NCBI RefSeq assembly: GCF_017921835.1
Contig: NZ_JAGEMN010000002.1
Location: 1-64,000, forward strand
Direction of reading: 5' to 3'
Length of the DNA stretch: 64,000 nucleotides
DNA from: Sporosarcina sp. 6E9
GTDB taxonomy: Bacteria > Bacillota > Bacilli > Bacillales_A > Planococcaceae
Below are positions 1 to 8,671 of this stretch, piece by piece (position 1 is the first letter of the stretch; each line of letters begins with the position of its first letter). The notes below the pieces were generated by a model, which ran no database searches, had not been told where the DNA came from, and saw nothing but the letters and a program-made list of their open reading frames with translations. Position numbers and translations under genes: made by a program.

Positions 1-78
1 TACAACGAATCAAGAAGACAATGGAATCTAAAAAAGATGACTCCGATTGAATATCGAAGCCATCTTATAGCTGCCTAA
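1..78 (+). CDS. IS3-family transposase OrfB, C-terminal end only (partial)
   Basis: The window opens inside a reading frame that ends at a TAA at 76-78. Its last 25 residues contain RRQWNLKKMTPIEYRSHL, the conserved C-terminus of IS3/IS150-type OrfB integrases (rve domain tail). The catalytic DDE residues lie outside the window, so activity cannot be judged. The frame is read toward the IS right end about 50 bp downstream. The stop codon sits in a small GCTGC/GCAGC hairpin that may end transcription. Confidence 0.85.
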   Translation, partial: YNESRRQWNLKKMTPIEYRSHLIAA

Positions 79-127
79 AAAGCAGCCGGTCTTTTATTAA
101 ACTGTCCGAAATTTAGGGCGCAGTTCA
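1..127 (+). mobile_element. Right end of an IS3-family insertion sequence
   Basis: The transposase tail (1-78) is followed at 101-127 by a sequence whose reverse complement begins TGAACTGCGCCC. This resembles the TGTACTGCRCCC-type terminal inverted repeats of the IS3/IS150 group. The element boundary is therefore placed near 127, about 22 bp past the stop codon of the converging tdh gene. The left end and any target duplication lie outside the window. Confidence 0.7.
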
Positions 128-149
128 CTTTGCTCACGGTTTTTCAGTA

Positions 150-1100
150 TTAGGTGTTTAGTTTTAATTTTAATTTGTCTAGCATGTCGATTGTCATTTC
201 ATCTAGGTTATACTGAGCTTTGAAGCCCCATTCTTTGATTGCGGCTGATGGGTCGATGGCGTCTGGCCAGCTGTCGGCGATTGCTTGGCGGATTGGATCG
301 ACTTCATACGCGATTTCGAAATCTGGAAGTTGTTTTTTTATGGATGCTGCGATTTCAGAGGGTTCAAAGCTCATCGCTGTGACATTAAATGCGTTACGGT
401 GAACAAGTTTCGTTGGGTCTGCTTCTAGTAAATCGACAATTGCTTGAAGGGCGTCGGGCATGTACATCATGTCCATATAAGTTCCTTCGGCGATGTATGA
501 TGTATACTTTCCTTCTTCAAGTGCTTTATAATAAATATCGACCGCGTAATCGGTTGTTCCTCCGCCTGGTTTGGCAACGTTGGAAATTAACCCAGGGAAT
601 CTGACGCCTCGGGTATCCAGTCCGTATTTATTGAAATAATAATCACAGAGCAACTCCCCCGCTACTTTGTTTACACCGTACATTGTTGTTGGGCGTTGCA
701 AGGTTTCTTGTGGAGTACCTTTTTTCGGTGTTGTCGGACCGAATGCGCCAATCGAGCTTGGTGTGAAGAACTGCAGATTTAATGCACGGGAGACTTCGAG
801 CGCATTCATGAGCCCGCCCATATTTAAGTTCCATGCGAGCATCGGATTTTCTTCTGCTTTTGCAGATAAAAGAGCGGCCATATGCATCATGGTGTCAGCT
901 CCGAAATCATTTGCGAGTTTGTGCATTTTCTTGGCGTCAGTAACGTCTAGGATTACAAATGGGCCTTCAACGGCTGCGTCTGAGTTTGGATGACGAATGT
1001 CTGTTGCTAATACATTATCCACACCGTATTCAGATCGAAGCTTCGTAATTAGCTCGGAACCTATTTGGCCTAGCGCTCCAGTGACAATTATTTTCTTCAA
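150..1100 (-). CDS. tdh: L-threonine 3-dehydrogenase, SDR (epimerase-like) type
   Basis: Predicted to oxidise L-threonine with NAD+ to 2-amino-3-ketobutyrate, the substrate of Kbl, whose gene lies 1.3 kb upstream on the same strand. The 316-residue extended-SDR fold shows the Rossmann motif GALGQIG at residues 8-14, the serine pair at 115-116 and the catalytic YxxxK (Y141, K145). This is the epimerase-like Tdh family, not the zinc-dependent one. The start is TTG, set by an AAAGGGG ribosome binding site. Two plus-strand genes separate tdh from kbl, so the pair is not a single transcript. A generic NAD-dependent epimerase is the alternative, made less likely by the kbl neighbour. Confidence 0.87.
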   Translation of the reverse strand: MKKIIVTGALGQIGSELITKLRSEYGVDNVLATDIRHPNSDAAVEGPFVILDVTDAKKMHKLANDFGADTMMHMAALLSAKAEENPMLAWNLNMGGLMNALEVSRALNLQFFTPSSIGAFGPTTPKKGTPQETLQRPTTMYGVNKVAGELLCDYYFNKYGLDTRGVRFPGLISNVAKPGGGTTDYAVDIYYKALEEGKYTSYIAEGTYMDMMYMPDALQAIVDLLEADPTKLVHRNAFNVTAMSFEPSEIAASIKKQLPDFEIAYEVDPIRQAIADSWPDAIDPSAAIKEWGFKAQYNLDEMTIDMLDKLKLKLNT

Positions 1101-1277
1101 ATTTATTACCCCTTTCGTTCGCGGTCATTTGTATTTTTGGAAAGGACACTGTAAATATTTACTTAGTAAAACATGCGCGTGATAACTTTTCTTCATTATA
1201 AAATGTTCATGCAGAAAAGACAACATTATTTACCTATTAGTTCTGGTATACTAAAAGAAAACTCGAGGTGTGGAGAA

Positions 1278-1940
1278 TTGTCCAAAAAACCATCTATTTT
1301 TTCTAAAGTTTTTCGTTTTATTATTATTCTTACCGTAGTCGCCCTACTTTCATTCGTCTTAATTTCCTACGGCGTTCCAAAGTCGCTTATATTTGTGTTG
1401 ATTATTATTTCTTACCTCATATTTACTGCGTTTTGGCCGGCGCATATGATTTATAAATCCAAATCGATTAAAGCAATTGGCCGTTATGTACGCAATAACC
1501 ATAAACGACCTATTTTCGGTTATTCCTATGCACTGGCGAATGGGACTGACCAAGACGTCGAAGTTGCGTTGAAGAAAATCATGAATACATATCGTGAAGA
1601 AGATATGCATGATATTTACGGTGCGAATCTTGCCATTCTAAAGAATGATTCACAGGCATTATTGCAGCATGCTGAGGCAATCAAAAGCGATGACCATCGC
1701 TACTATTACAAAGCTTATGCTTATATTTTAAAAGGGAAATTCATGGATTCTATTGAATTTGCAGAAAAGGTTGAGACGCCGTGGATGATTCATTCACTAA
1801 AAGCGGCTGATGCGAAAAAGCGCGGGGATATGAATGCTTTCAAAATTGAAGCGAATAAATCAATTGAGAGCGCGCTGGGGATACAGCGATTTGTCCTGTT
1901 CCATACGATGAGACGCATGGGAAACGATGCGACGGCGTAA
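1278..1940 (+). CDS. Hypothetical two-helix membrane protein
   Basis: Unrecognised 220-residue protein. Two hydrophobic helices span roughly residues 12-31 and 37-55, followed by a soluble, mostly helical C-terminal domain rich in Lys, Ala and Tyr whose repeating helix pairs resemble tetratricopeptide-type folds (weak impression). I place the start at the TTG at 1278, because GAGGTG lies 7 nt upstream; an upstream ATG would add 35 uncharacteristic residues. Monocistronic, with its own terminator at 1970-2002. Confidence 0.7.
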   Translation: MSKKPSIFSKVFRFIIILTVVALLSFVLISYGVPKSLIFVLIIISYLIFTAFWPAHMIYKSKSIKAIGRYVRNNHKRPIFGYSYALANGTDQDVEVALKKIMNTYREEDMHDIYGANLAILKNDSQALLQHAEAIKSDDHRYYYKAYAYILKGKFMDSIEFAEKVETPWMIHSLKAADAKKRGDMNAFKIEANKSIESALGIQRFVLFHTMRRMGNDATA

Positions 1941-1969
1941 ATTGAATAAGCGAGTTACGATCGAATTAG

Positions 1970-2002
1970 AGCATCGCATTTAGCGGTGCTTTGTTATTTT
2001 TT
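1970..2002 (+). terminator. Intrinsic terminator after the two-helix membrane protein
   Basis: An eight-pair stem (AGCATCGC with GCGGTGCT, one G-U pair) and a 5-nt loop are followed by TTGTTATTTTTT. Confidence 0.7.
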
Positions 2003-2087
2003 CAAAAAGGATTTCGTGATAATTCCGGTCTGATAACAATAGAATAAATTTAGATTCATTTTTAACAAACTGCAAAGGAGAATGGTG

Positions 2088-2339
2088 ATGGGGAAGTTTT
2101 TGAAAAGTGTCTTCAATGATTCGGTAACCAATGTTAAAAATGAGATATTTATGGATGGTTACAATCAGGCTGCTACTATTTGTGTGGATTTGTTAACAAA
2201 AAATATTGATGAATTATTTAATCAAATCAACTCTAATTCTTTTCTATCCAAACAGGAACAATTCACACTATTGAAGCTGAAGGAACTAAAATCTGAAACA
2301 GAAAAAGAATTACAAGACTTCTTGGATGGTAATGCCTAA
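2088..2339 (+). CDS. Small helical hypothetical protein
   Basis: An 83-residue protein of unknown function, beginning MGKFLKSVFNDSV and ending in an acidic Lys/Glu-rich helix (KLKELKSETEKELQDFL). It has no membrane segment and no cysteine apart from one near the middle. The ATG at 2088 is preferred over the one at 2082 because AAAGGAG ends 7 nt before it. A terminator follows immediately. No family recognised. Confidence 0.65.
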   Translation: MGKFLKSVFNDSVTNVKNEIFMDGYNQAATICVDLLTKNIDELFNQINSNSFLSKQEQFTLLKLKELKSETEKELQDFLDGNA

Positions 2340-2361
2340 AGAGTTGGTGTATAGGCAAAGC

Positions 2362-2399
2362 AAAGAGTCCTAATTGATATGCAAATTAGGACTCTTTTT
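2362..2399 (+). terminator. Strong intrinsic terminator between converging genes
   Basis: A 14-pair perfect stem (AAAGAGTCCTAATT and its complement) with an 8-nt loop ends in a T-tract on the plus strand. It lies between the small plus-strand gene and the 3' end of kbl and may also serve kbl. Confidence 0.85.
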
Positions 2400-2422
2400 G
2401 GTATTTTATCTATTTGGTTCCA

Positions 2423-3610
2423 TTAAATTATGTTTAGTTCTTTCCCTACTTTTTCATAAATAGCCAATGCCTCGTCTAGCATTTCTTTCGTATGAGCTGC
2501 GGTTGGCATGTTTCGAACGCGGCCTTTACCTCTTGCTACTGTTGGGAAGACAATGGATTTAGCGTAAACGCCTTCTTCCATTAAACGTTTTGAAAATTCT
2601 TGTGATAGTTTTTCTTCTCCAATAATACATGGCGTGATTGGCGTTTCGGATGCACCGATATCAAAGCCAAGCTTTTTAAGACCCGCTTTTAAATAGTCGC
2701 CGTTTTCCCATAGTTTATCGTGAAGTTCTGTCGAATCAATAATTTTTTGCAATGCGCCGATTGTCGCTGCAACATCTGCTGGTGTGACGGCTGTTGAGAA
2801 TAGGAATGGGCGTGAGCGAACTTTCAACCAATCGATTAAGTTTTGTTTACCAGCGACATAACCGCCGACAACACCTACCGCCTTTGATAGCGTACCCATT
2901 TGCATGTCGATTTCTTTTTCAAGACCGAAATGTTTTACCGTTCCTTTTCCTTTGCCAGTTACGCCTGAACCATGCGCATCGTCAACGTAAGTGATGAGGT
3001 CGAATTCTTTCGCAATTTCCACGATTGCAGGAAGGTTCGCGATATTGCCGTCCATCGAGAATACGCCGTCCGTAATATACATGACTTTTTCATATAAACC
3101 AGATTCTGTTGCTTCCTTTGCTTTCGCACGAAGATCGTCCATGTCTTGGTGATTTACACGAATAATTTTTGCGCCGGACAAACGGCATCCGTCAATGATG
3201 GAAGCGTGGTTTAATTCGTCAGAAAGAATCGCGTCGTTTTTGTTCATGACTGCTGAAATGGCTGCCATATTACAGTTGAATCCTGATTGATAAGAAATTG
3301 CCGCTTCTGTTCCTTTAAATTCAGCTAGTTTCTTTTCAAGTTCGATGTGAATATCAAGTGTTCCGTTAATCGTACGAACAGCACCTGCACCCACCCCGTA
3401 TTTATCGACTGCGTCTTTCGCAAGCTTTTTCAAATTTTCGTCTGTTGCAAGCCCAAGATAGTTATTTGAAGAAAGGTTGATTAACTCTTTCCCGCCAATT
3501 TTGATTGTTGCGCCATTTGGTCCTTCAACAGGATCGATTTCATTGTATAATCCCGCCTCGCGAAGTTCTTCCAAGTTTTCTGTTAAAAATGCATCTAATT
3601 TTTTAGACAA
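2423..3610 (-). CDS. kbl: Glycine C-acetyltransferase (2-amino-3-ketobutyrate CoA ligase)
   Basis: PLP enzyme of the alpha-oxoamine synthase family. It cleaves 2-amino-3-ketobutyrate with CoA to glycine and acetyl-CoA, completing threonine degradation begun by Tdh. The 395-residue length fits Kbl. Visible residues: [11 protein letters not shown] (H136 stacks on PLP), VDDAHGSG near 210-217, and the Schiff-base lysine K243 in MGTLSKAVG. The homologous BioF and HemA are less likely given tdh nearby. The start is TTG with AAGGAAG upstream. A 58-bp gap separates it from the NTPase gene upstream, so the two may be cotranscribed. Confidence 0.93.
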   Translation of the reverse strand: MSKKLDAFLTENLEELREAGLYNEIDPVEGPNGATIKIGGKELINLSSNNYLGLATDENLKKLAKDAVDKYGVGAGAVRTINGTLDIHIELEKKLAEFKGTEAAISYQSGFNCNMAAISAVMNKNDAILSDELNHASIIDGCRLSGAKIIRVNHQDMDDLRAKAKEATESGLYEKVMYITDGVFSMDGNIANLPAIVEIAKEFDLITYVDDAHGSGVTGKGKGTVKHFGLEKEIDMQMGTLSKAVGVVGGYVAGKQNLIDWLKVRSRPFLFSTAVTPADVAATIGALQKIIDSTELHDKLWENGDYLKAGLKKLGFDIGASETPITPCIIGEEKLSQEFSKRLMEEGVYAKSIVFPTVARGKGRVRNMPTAAHTKEMLDEALAIYEKVGKELNII

Positions 3611-3668
3611 GGCACTCTTCCTTTCAGACTGTATATGCCTTCATAGTACCATACAGTCCGGCTACCTG

Positions 3669-4736
3669 TCAGTGCGGCGCTATGAGCTTTTCAGATTTCT
3701 CCTGAAAGATGATGTCTTTTATCGCAGAATCCATTGCGATTTTGACGCCTTTTTCTGCTTGCGCGAAGGCTTGCATATAGCCGGCTGCATCTAAGATTTT
3801 TTCTCGATAGACATTGCTGATTGGAATGATTTGTTCTTCGATTTCTTCATCTTCTTCACACATCGACACCAAATCAACGACTTCATCGCCTTTTAATTCG
3901 GGATCATATTCATGAGGCTGAGTCGCATCTAAAAAACAAATGGATAGCTCCGGAAATAAAACGAGGTCGATGCCAACAGGATCCAAGCCGCACCAACCAT
4001 AAATGACGTCAAATCCTCTCGATTCAGCCTCTTTTCCGAGCGCTCTCATTAAAGTCGACTTTCCTGTTCCAGGGAGTCCTTTAATCAGCATTCGACGTTT
4101 TACCTGGCTTGTAATTGAAGGTATAAAATCGCAAGCGCCGCCGGAGGTTAAGGATCCGATGAGTCGATGTGAAATGGTCGATTGTTTGTTTAAACGGATC
4201 ATCCCAAATAACTCTTCCTTCAATGATTTAATAAGATTTTCATGCTCGTGCCATTTCATGCGTTTAATATTCAACGCTTCCCAGTCGTCATGTATTATTT
4301 TCGCTTCGGCCAATGCACCTAATGATTTCTCCAATGCTGTTTCGGCTTCCGACAGGGTTTTGGCTATGAATCCATTATGTTCGCGCAGTTTTTGCTCGTC
4401 GTACATGTCATAAAAGCTAACGACTCGATGGCGCCCTCCGATATCTGAAGGTTCAAGTGCCACTGGATGCGATGCCTGGATGAAGAGCAGATTGGGTTCT
4501 TTGACGAAAACCGCGTCGATAATATCTGGTTGTGCCGGATTCATAAATTTGTCGATATCAAATCCACGTTTTACAAAGTGCATACCCGTGTTGTGTAAGA
4601 GTGTTGATAAAGAAGTTGTTGGCGGGCATTTTAAAAACACCGTTTCGTCTGCCGATGCGATGAGTTCATCGTATTTATGTGAGATTCCTAGACCTGTATA
4701 AGCTGTCCCCATGTACTTCGTTATTGAACCATACAT
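3669..4736 (-). CDS. Two-domain P-loop NTPase (PRK06851-like) with a degenerate first P-loop
   Basis: Resembles a family of about 360-residue Bacillales ATPases carrying two tandem P-loop domains, function unknown. The C-terminal domain has an intact Walker A, GLPGTGKS at residues 220-227 (K226). The matching site of the N-terminal domain reads FLKCPPTTSLSTLL (34-47) and lacks the glycine-lysine signature, so only one site should bind nucleotide normally. The start is the ATG at 4736, behind AAAGGGAG at 8 nt; the frame stays open for 47 more codons upstream but those residues look non-coding. Immediately upstream of kbl. Confidence 0.75.
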   Translation of the reverse strand: MYGSITKYMGTAYTGLGISHKYDELIASADETVFLKCPPTTSLSTLLHNTGMHFVKRGFDIDKFMNPAQPDIIDAVFVKEPNLLFIQASHPVALEPSDIGGRHRVVSFYDMYDEQKLREHNGFIAKTLSEAETALEKSLGALAEAKIIHDDWEALNIKRMKWHEHENLIKSLKEELFGMIRLNKQSTISHRLIGSLTSGGACDFIPSITSQVKRRMLIKGLPGTGKSTLMRALGKEAESRGFDVIYGWCGLDPVGIDLVLFPELSICFLDATQPHEYDPELKGDEVVDLVSMCEEDEEIEEQIIPISNVYREKILDAAGYMQAFAQAEKGVKIAMDSAIKDIIFQEKSEKLIAPH

Positions 4737-4936
4737 GTCGCGCACTCCCTTTCCGATTTCATACAGTAAGCTTATGCAGGGACAACCTAAAAAAGCACGG
4801 CTTGATTTGTTCGGAATAAAAAATGCCTGGGAGACCGTTGATTTCCGTTGCGGGGGGGCGCTTTCCACTCCAATCAACTGCAGACTTCAATATACTGGAG
4901 AAGTTTATAAACTTATTGAAAAAAACTGGATTAAGA

Positions 4937-4981
4937 AAAAAGCACAGGAGAAGAATTATAAATAAATTCCACCTGTACTTT
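4937..4981 (-). terminator. Intrinsic terminator of the YczE-type gene
   Basis: On the minus strand an imperfect AAAGTACAGGTGGAA/TTCTCCTGTGCTTT stem is followed by TTTTTTCTT. Confidence 0.65.
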
Positions 4982-4986
4982 ATTTT

Positions 4987-5619
4987 TTATAACAAAACCT
5001 TTACGTCTGTTTCACCGATAATCTTCAAGAGGAGTGCTCGACTTTGCGGTAGTGAATACTGGACGATTTGACCGATTACGATGGCGACAATCACTGTTCC
5101 GATACCGACTGGACCACCAAGTATCCAGCCCGCTAATGCGGCGAGAATTTCGATGATGGTGCGCGCTTTTTTAAGACTTGTTCCGAATTTGTCAACGATG
5201 ACAAGCATTAAACTATCACGCGGTCCAGCGCCAATATTGGGTGACACATAAATGCCTGCACCGTAGCTCATTACGACAACACCGAGAAGAAAGATCACTG
5301 TTTGCGCGGTGAGTGTTTCAATTTCTGGAATCATCCAGTTGAACATATCGATAAACAAACCAATTAAGAGCATATTGAGCCATGTACCGATTTTAGGTAG
5401 CTCTTTGAGGATAATTGCTGTTATTGTCACGATTGTTAGACCTAAAAGGATACTCCAAGTACCAATCGTAAGTCCAAACTTTTTAAACAAACCGACATGC
5501 AGCACGTCCCATGGCCCGATTCCTAGACGATACCCTTTAATCGTCATTGTGACGCCAAGTGCCATAACTAACATACCAAATAGATAGAACGCCCATCTCC
5601 AAAATAATATCTTTCTCAT
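4987..5619 (-). CDS. YczE/YyaS-family integral membrane protein
   Basis: A 210-residue membrane protein with about five hydrophobic segments. It carries the two diagnostic repeats of the family, LGIGPWDVLHVGL (about 32-44) and PNIGAGPRDSLMLVI (about 126-140), which suggest internal duplication. Members sit in the cytoplasmic membrane; transport is suspected but unproven. The start ATG has AAGGA just upstream. Next in line after ybaK with a 28-bp gap, so possibly cotranscribed. Confidence 0.85.
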   Translation of the reverse strand: MRKILFWRWAFYLFGMLVMALGVTMTIKGYRLGIGPWDVLHVGLFKKFGLTIGTWSILLGLTIVTITAIILKELPKIGTWLNMLLIGLFIDMFNWMIPEIETLTAQTVIFLLGVVVMSYGAGIYVSPNIGAGPRDSLMLVIVDKFGTSLKKARTIIEILAALAGWILGGPVGIGTVIVAIVIGQIVQYSLPQSRALLLKIIGETDVKVLL

Positions 5620-5647
5620 TCAAGTCCTTCTTTCCCTGTTCAAACTG

Positions 5648-6142
5648 CTACTGAGTTTTCACAATATCTATATAGAGAGCTTCCGTTACTTCCCGTAGAT
5701 CTTCCGGCGATAGTTTCATCTGCACGCCTGGTCGACCTGCGCTTACTATGATTTCGTCCAATTCCGACGCAGTTGCATCAATAAAAGTCGGATATTTCCT
5801 TTTCATGCCGACCGCCGAACAACCTCCACGGACATATCCGGTTTCTTTTGTTAAATCTTTTAATGGAAGCATTTCAAGTTTTTTTACACCCGCCGCTTTT
5901 GCCGCTTTTTTCAGATCAAGTTCAAGGGCGACTGGCAATAAAAATACGAAGAGTTCCTTTTGACTTGCCTTGGTCACAAGTGTTTTATACACGGCTTCAA
6001 CTGCTTGCCCCGTTTTTTGCGCAACAGATACACCATCCACTTGACCATCACTCACATCGTATTCCATTAAATCGTAATGAATATTTTCACCGTCTAGAAT
6101 TCGTACAGCATTTGTTTTTGCAGCTTTATTTGGTTTTGCCAA
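5648..6142 (-). CDS. ybaK: Cys-tRNA(Pro)/Cys-tRNA(Cys) deacylase, YbaK/EbsC family
   Basis: Predicted trans-editing hydrolase that removes misacylated cysteine from tRNA(Pro). The 164-residue protein matches the single-domain YbaK length and shows the family's KTLVTKA near 53-59, the conserved glycine-rich segment GYVRGGCSAVGMKRKYPTFI (about 102-121) and a late SAGRPGVQMKLSPEDL. The start is TTG with AAGGAG upstream. It follows topB after 50 bp that contain a terminator-like hairpin. Confidence 0.9.
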   Translation of the reverse strand: MAKPNKAAKTNAVRILDGENIHYDLMEYDVSDGQVDGVSVAQKTGQAVEAVYKTLVTKASQKELFVFLLPVALELDLKKAAKAAGVKKLEMLPLKDLTKETGYVRGGCSAVGMKRKYPTFIDATASELDEIIVSAGRPGVQMKLSPEDLREVTEALYIDIVKTQ

Positions 6143-6161
6143 GAGTAGACACTCCTTATGT

Positions 6162-6187
6162 AAAAGGCCGCCAGTTTGCGGCAGCCT
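6162..6187 (-). terminator. Hairpin terminator after topB
   Basis: On the minus strand AGGCTGCCGC and GCGGCCT form a stem followed by TTTTAC, just past the topB stop. Confidence 0.55.
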
Positions 6188-6191
6188 ATTA

Positions 6192-8348
6192 TCATTTATC
6201 GAATAACTTTTTCAATGCTTCCGCCATTGCGGTGTTTTCTGGTTCTTCTTGCTTCTTCATATACTTTTGGACATCTCGTTTATTTGCACGATTGCCCGAT
6301 TCTTTACGACGTTTTTCAAATACAGATAGTTTTTCTCGGTGTCCGCAAGAACAAACAAAGATTTGGCCATCGCCTTCTCCTCGTAGTTCCAATCGTTTTT
6401 TACAAACAGGACATCTCGCGTTTGTCTGCCTTGAAATACTGCGACGATAACCACATTCACGGTCTTGACAAACATGCATTTTCCCACGTTTTCCGTTCAC
6501 TTCGAGAAGAAGTTTTCCACAATCCGGACATGTTCTTCCTGTGACATTATCGTGCCTGAACTTTTTATCGTCCGTTTTAATTTCCGTGACGGCTTGCTTT
6601 GAAAAAGCAATCATGTCTTTCATGAAGTCCGCTTTTTTCATTTTCCCATTGGCGATTTTCGTCAAGCCTTGTTCCCACTCTGCTGTGAGTGCTGGAGACT
6701 TCAAATCTTCAGGTACTAATTCAAGAAGTTGGCGTCCTTTTGACGTCGTGAAAATATCATTTCCTTTTTTCTCTATGACGAATGACTTAAACAATCTTTC
6801 AATCACATCTGCGCGTGTCGCAACTGTTCCCAGTCCACCCGATTCACCAATTGTCTTGATTAAATCCTTCGATTCACCTTGCATGAATTGCGTCGGGTTT
6901 TCCATTGCTGCAAGAAGGGTTCCTTCATTGAAGCGTGCAGGCGGAGTTGTTTTTCCTTCTGTCATCGTCACCGCTCGAACTTTTACTTCTTCGCCTTTTT
7001 TGAATGAAGGCAGCGTTTCAACAGCATCATCGGCTGATGCGTATACTTTTTTCCAGCCTTCATCCGTAACCGTCCGCCCTCTTGCATTGAATGTTTCATT
7101 CCCAACGACTAGCTCAGCTGTTACTTGGTCATAGCGGAATGGGCCAAAGAAGACTGCTAGGAAACGATTAACGATTAATTCGTAAAGTCGTTGTTCACGA
7201 TCTGATAACTTTTGATAAATCGGCGTTTCCTCTGTCGGTATAATCGCGTGGTGATCTGAAACTCTTTTATCGTCGATTACGCCTTTTTGCGGTTTAATCG
7301 TTCCTGAACGAAGAAGTGCATTCGTCGTTTTACGAAATGGACCAAAATCGACTGCTTTAATACGCTCTTTCAAAGTGCCTTCCATATCCGACGTTAAATG
7401 TTTTGAATCCGTACGTGGATACGTCACGGCTTTATGATGTTCATATAAATTTTGAAGTGTCGAAAGCGTTTCTTTTGCTGACCAAGACCAACGTTTATGT
7501 GCTTCTTTTTGAAGCTCTGTTAAATCAAATAAATGAGGTGCCGGCTGTGATTTCGGTGACGTCTTAACGTCTTTAATTTCCCCGGAATGAACGCCGTCTA
7601 GATCTCTGAGTCGTTTTTCAATGCTATCTTTATCGAATGAGCGCGTTTGACCGGCGTTGTCGCGCCATGTAAATGTTGCTTTTTCAGTAATTGCCTGCAT
7701 ACCGTAATAAGCTTTTGGTTTAAATTCGTTAATCTGTTTTTCACGTTCTGCAATCATGGCAAGCGTTGGCGTTTGAACACGCCCAGTTGAAAGTTGTGCA
7801 TTATGTTTAACAGTTAGCGCTCGCGTCGCATTTATACCGACAACCCAATCTGCTTCCGCACGTGCAACTGCTGCTTCGTAAAGATTTTCATAAGCGCGGC
7901 CTGGTTTTAAATTATTGAATCCATCCTTAATGGCTTTGTCTGTCACGGATGAAATCCATAAACGCTTGACAGGCTTTCTACATTTTGTTTGTTCTAAAAT
8001 CCAACGTGCAACAAGTTCTCCTTCACGCCCCGCATCCGTTGCGATAATGACATCTGACACGTCATTTCTACGCAACTGGCTTTTCACCGCATTGAATTGT
8101 CTCGTCGTTTGACGAATGGGTACGAGTTTGAAAGGGTCTGGAATAATCGGAAGATGTTCAAGTTTCCATTCCTTAAATTCATTGCCATACCCTTCTGGAT
8201 CGGCATGTGTCACCAAATGGCCAAGCGCCCATGTGACAATATATTTTGTTCCTTCTAAAAATCCGTTTCCTTTTTTATTACAGCCAAGTACGCGCGCAAT
8301 ATCACGCGCGACAGAGGGCTTTTCAGCTAATACAAGTGATTTAGACAT
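6192..8348 (-). CDS. topB: DNA topoisomerase III
   Basis: Type IA topoisomerase that passes single strands through a transient nick, decatenating replication and recombination intermediates. The 718 residues show a TOPRIM domain (EKPS with E9; DAGREGE with D105), the active-site tyrosine Y310 in AVTYPRTDS, and a C-terminal region with several CxxC zinc-ribbon pairs (CPDCGK, CPVCKK, CSCGHR). Length and order match Bacillus TopB rather than TopA. ATG start with AAAGGGGAT upstream. The gap upstream carries a TTTGCTTGCA repeat array and faces a divergent sigma gene. Confidence 0.95.
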   Translation of the reverse strand: MSKSLVLAEKPSVARDIARVLGCNKKGNGFLEGTKYIVTWALGHLVTHADPEGYGNEFKEWKLEHLPIIPDPFKLVPIRQTTRQFNAVKSQLRRNDVSDVIIATDAGREGELVARWILEQTKCRKPVKRLWISSVTDKAIKDGFNNLKPGRAYENLYEAAVARAEADWVVGINATRALTVKHNAQLSTGRVQTPTLAMIAEREKQINEFKPKAYYGMQAITEKATFTWRDNAGQTRSFDKDSIEKRLRDLDGVHSGEIKDVKTSPKSQPAPHLFDLTELQKEAHKRWSWSAKETLSTLQNLYEHHKAVTYPRTDSKHLTSDMEGTLKERIKAVDFGPFRKTTNALLRSGTIKPQKGVIDDKRVSDHHAIIPTEETPIYQKLSDREQRLYELIVNRFLAVFFGPFRYDQVTAELVVGNETFNARGRTVTDEGWKKVYASADDAVETLPSFKKGEEVKVRAVTMTEGKTTPPARFNEGTLLAAMENPTQFMQGESKDLIKTIGESGGLGTVATRADVIERLFKSFVIEKKGNDIFTTSKGRQLLELVPEDLKSPALTAEWEQGLTKIANGKMKKADFMKDMIAFSKQAVTEIKTDDKKFRHDNVTGRTCPDCGKLLLEVNGKRGKMHVCQDRECGYRRSISRQTNARCPVCKKRLELRGEGDGQIFVCSCGHREKLSVFEKRRKESGNRANKRDVQKYMKKQEEPENTAMAEALKKLFDK

Positions 8349-8449
8349 AGGTAAATCCCCTTTCTACATAGTTCTATTATAGAGGAGATTGGCGTTTGGT
8401 GCATGTCGGGCGAATGAACAGGATTTGGAAGAATTATTGCGCAGAGTAA

Positions 8450-8545
8450 CTAGTTCAGAGGTCCTGAGTTGCAAGCAAATGATGTGTTGCTGCAAGCAAA
8501 AGCAGATTGAGTGCAACCAAACATGGTGAAAGTGCAAGCAAATTA
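8450..8545 (-). repeat. TTTGCTTGCA array, copy 1 (four units, 21-bp spacing)
   Basis: On the plus strand GCAAGCAAA-type cores start at 8471, 8492, 8513 (GCAACCAAA variant) and 8534, exactly 21 bp apart; the sequence between them is unrelated. Read on the minus strand, the array ends in TTGCAACTCAGGACCT, matching the tails of the copies at 13.2 and 46.6 kb. It occupies the 320-bp divergent gap between topB and the sigma gene. Confidence 0.85.
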
Positions 8546-8620
8546 GAACTAACAACAAATAAGGAAAAGATTTTTTAACTGATACAATCGATGTATGGGA
8601 TTTGAATATTAGTATATTTC

Positions 8621-8645
8621 GTTACGGAATTTTATAGATTGCGTC
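8621..8645 (+). promoter_or_regulatory. Possible ECF-type promoter of the sigma/anti-sigma operon
   Basis: CGTTAC, 16 nt, then CGTC lies 26 nt before the sigma start codon. The -10 CGTC and the spacing fit Bacillus ECF autoregulatory promoters; the -35 matches only as GxxAC. Confidence 0.35.
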
Positions 8646-8671
8646 TAAGTAAGTAGAGTGAGGTGAAAAGG

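Noticed and set aside
5848..6544. Long plus-strand frames opposite ybaK and topB
   Set aside because: They are antisense to well-recognised enzymes, have no plausible start signal and show odd composition.
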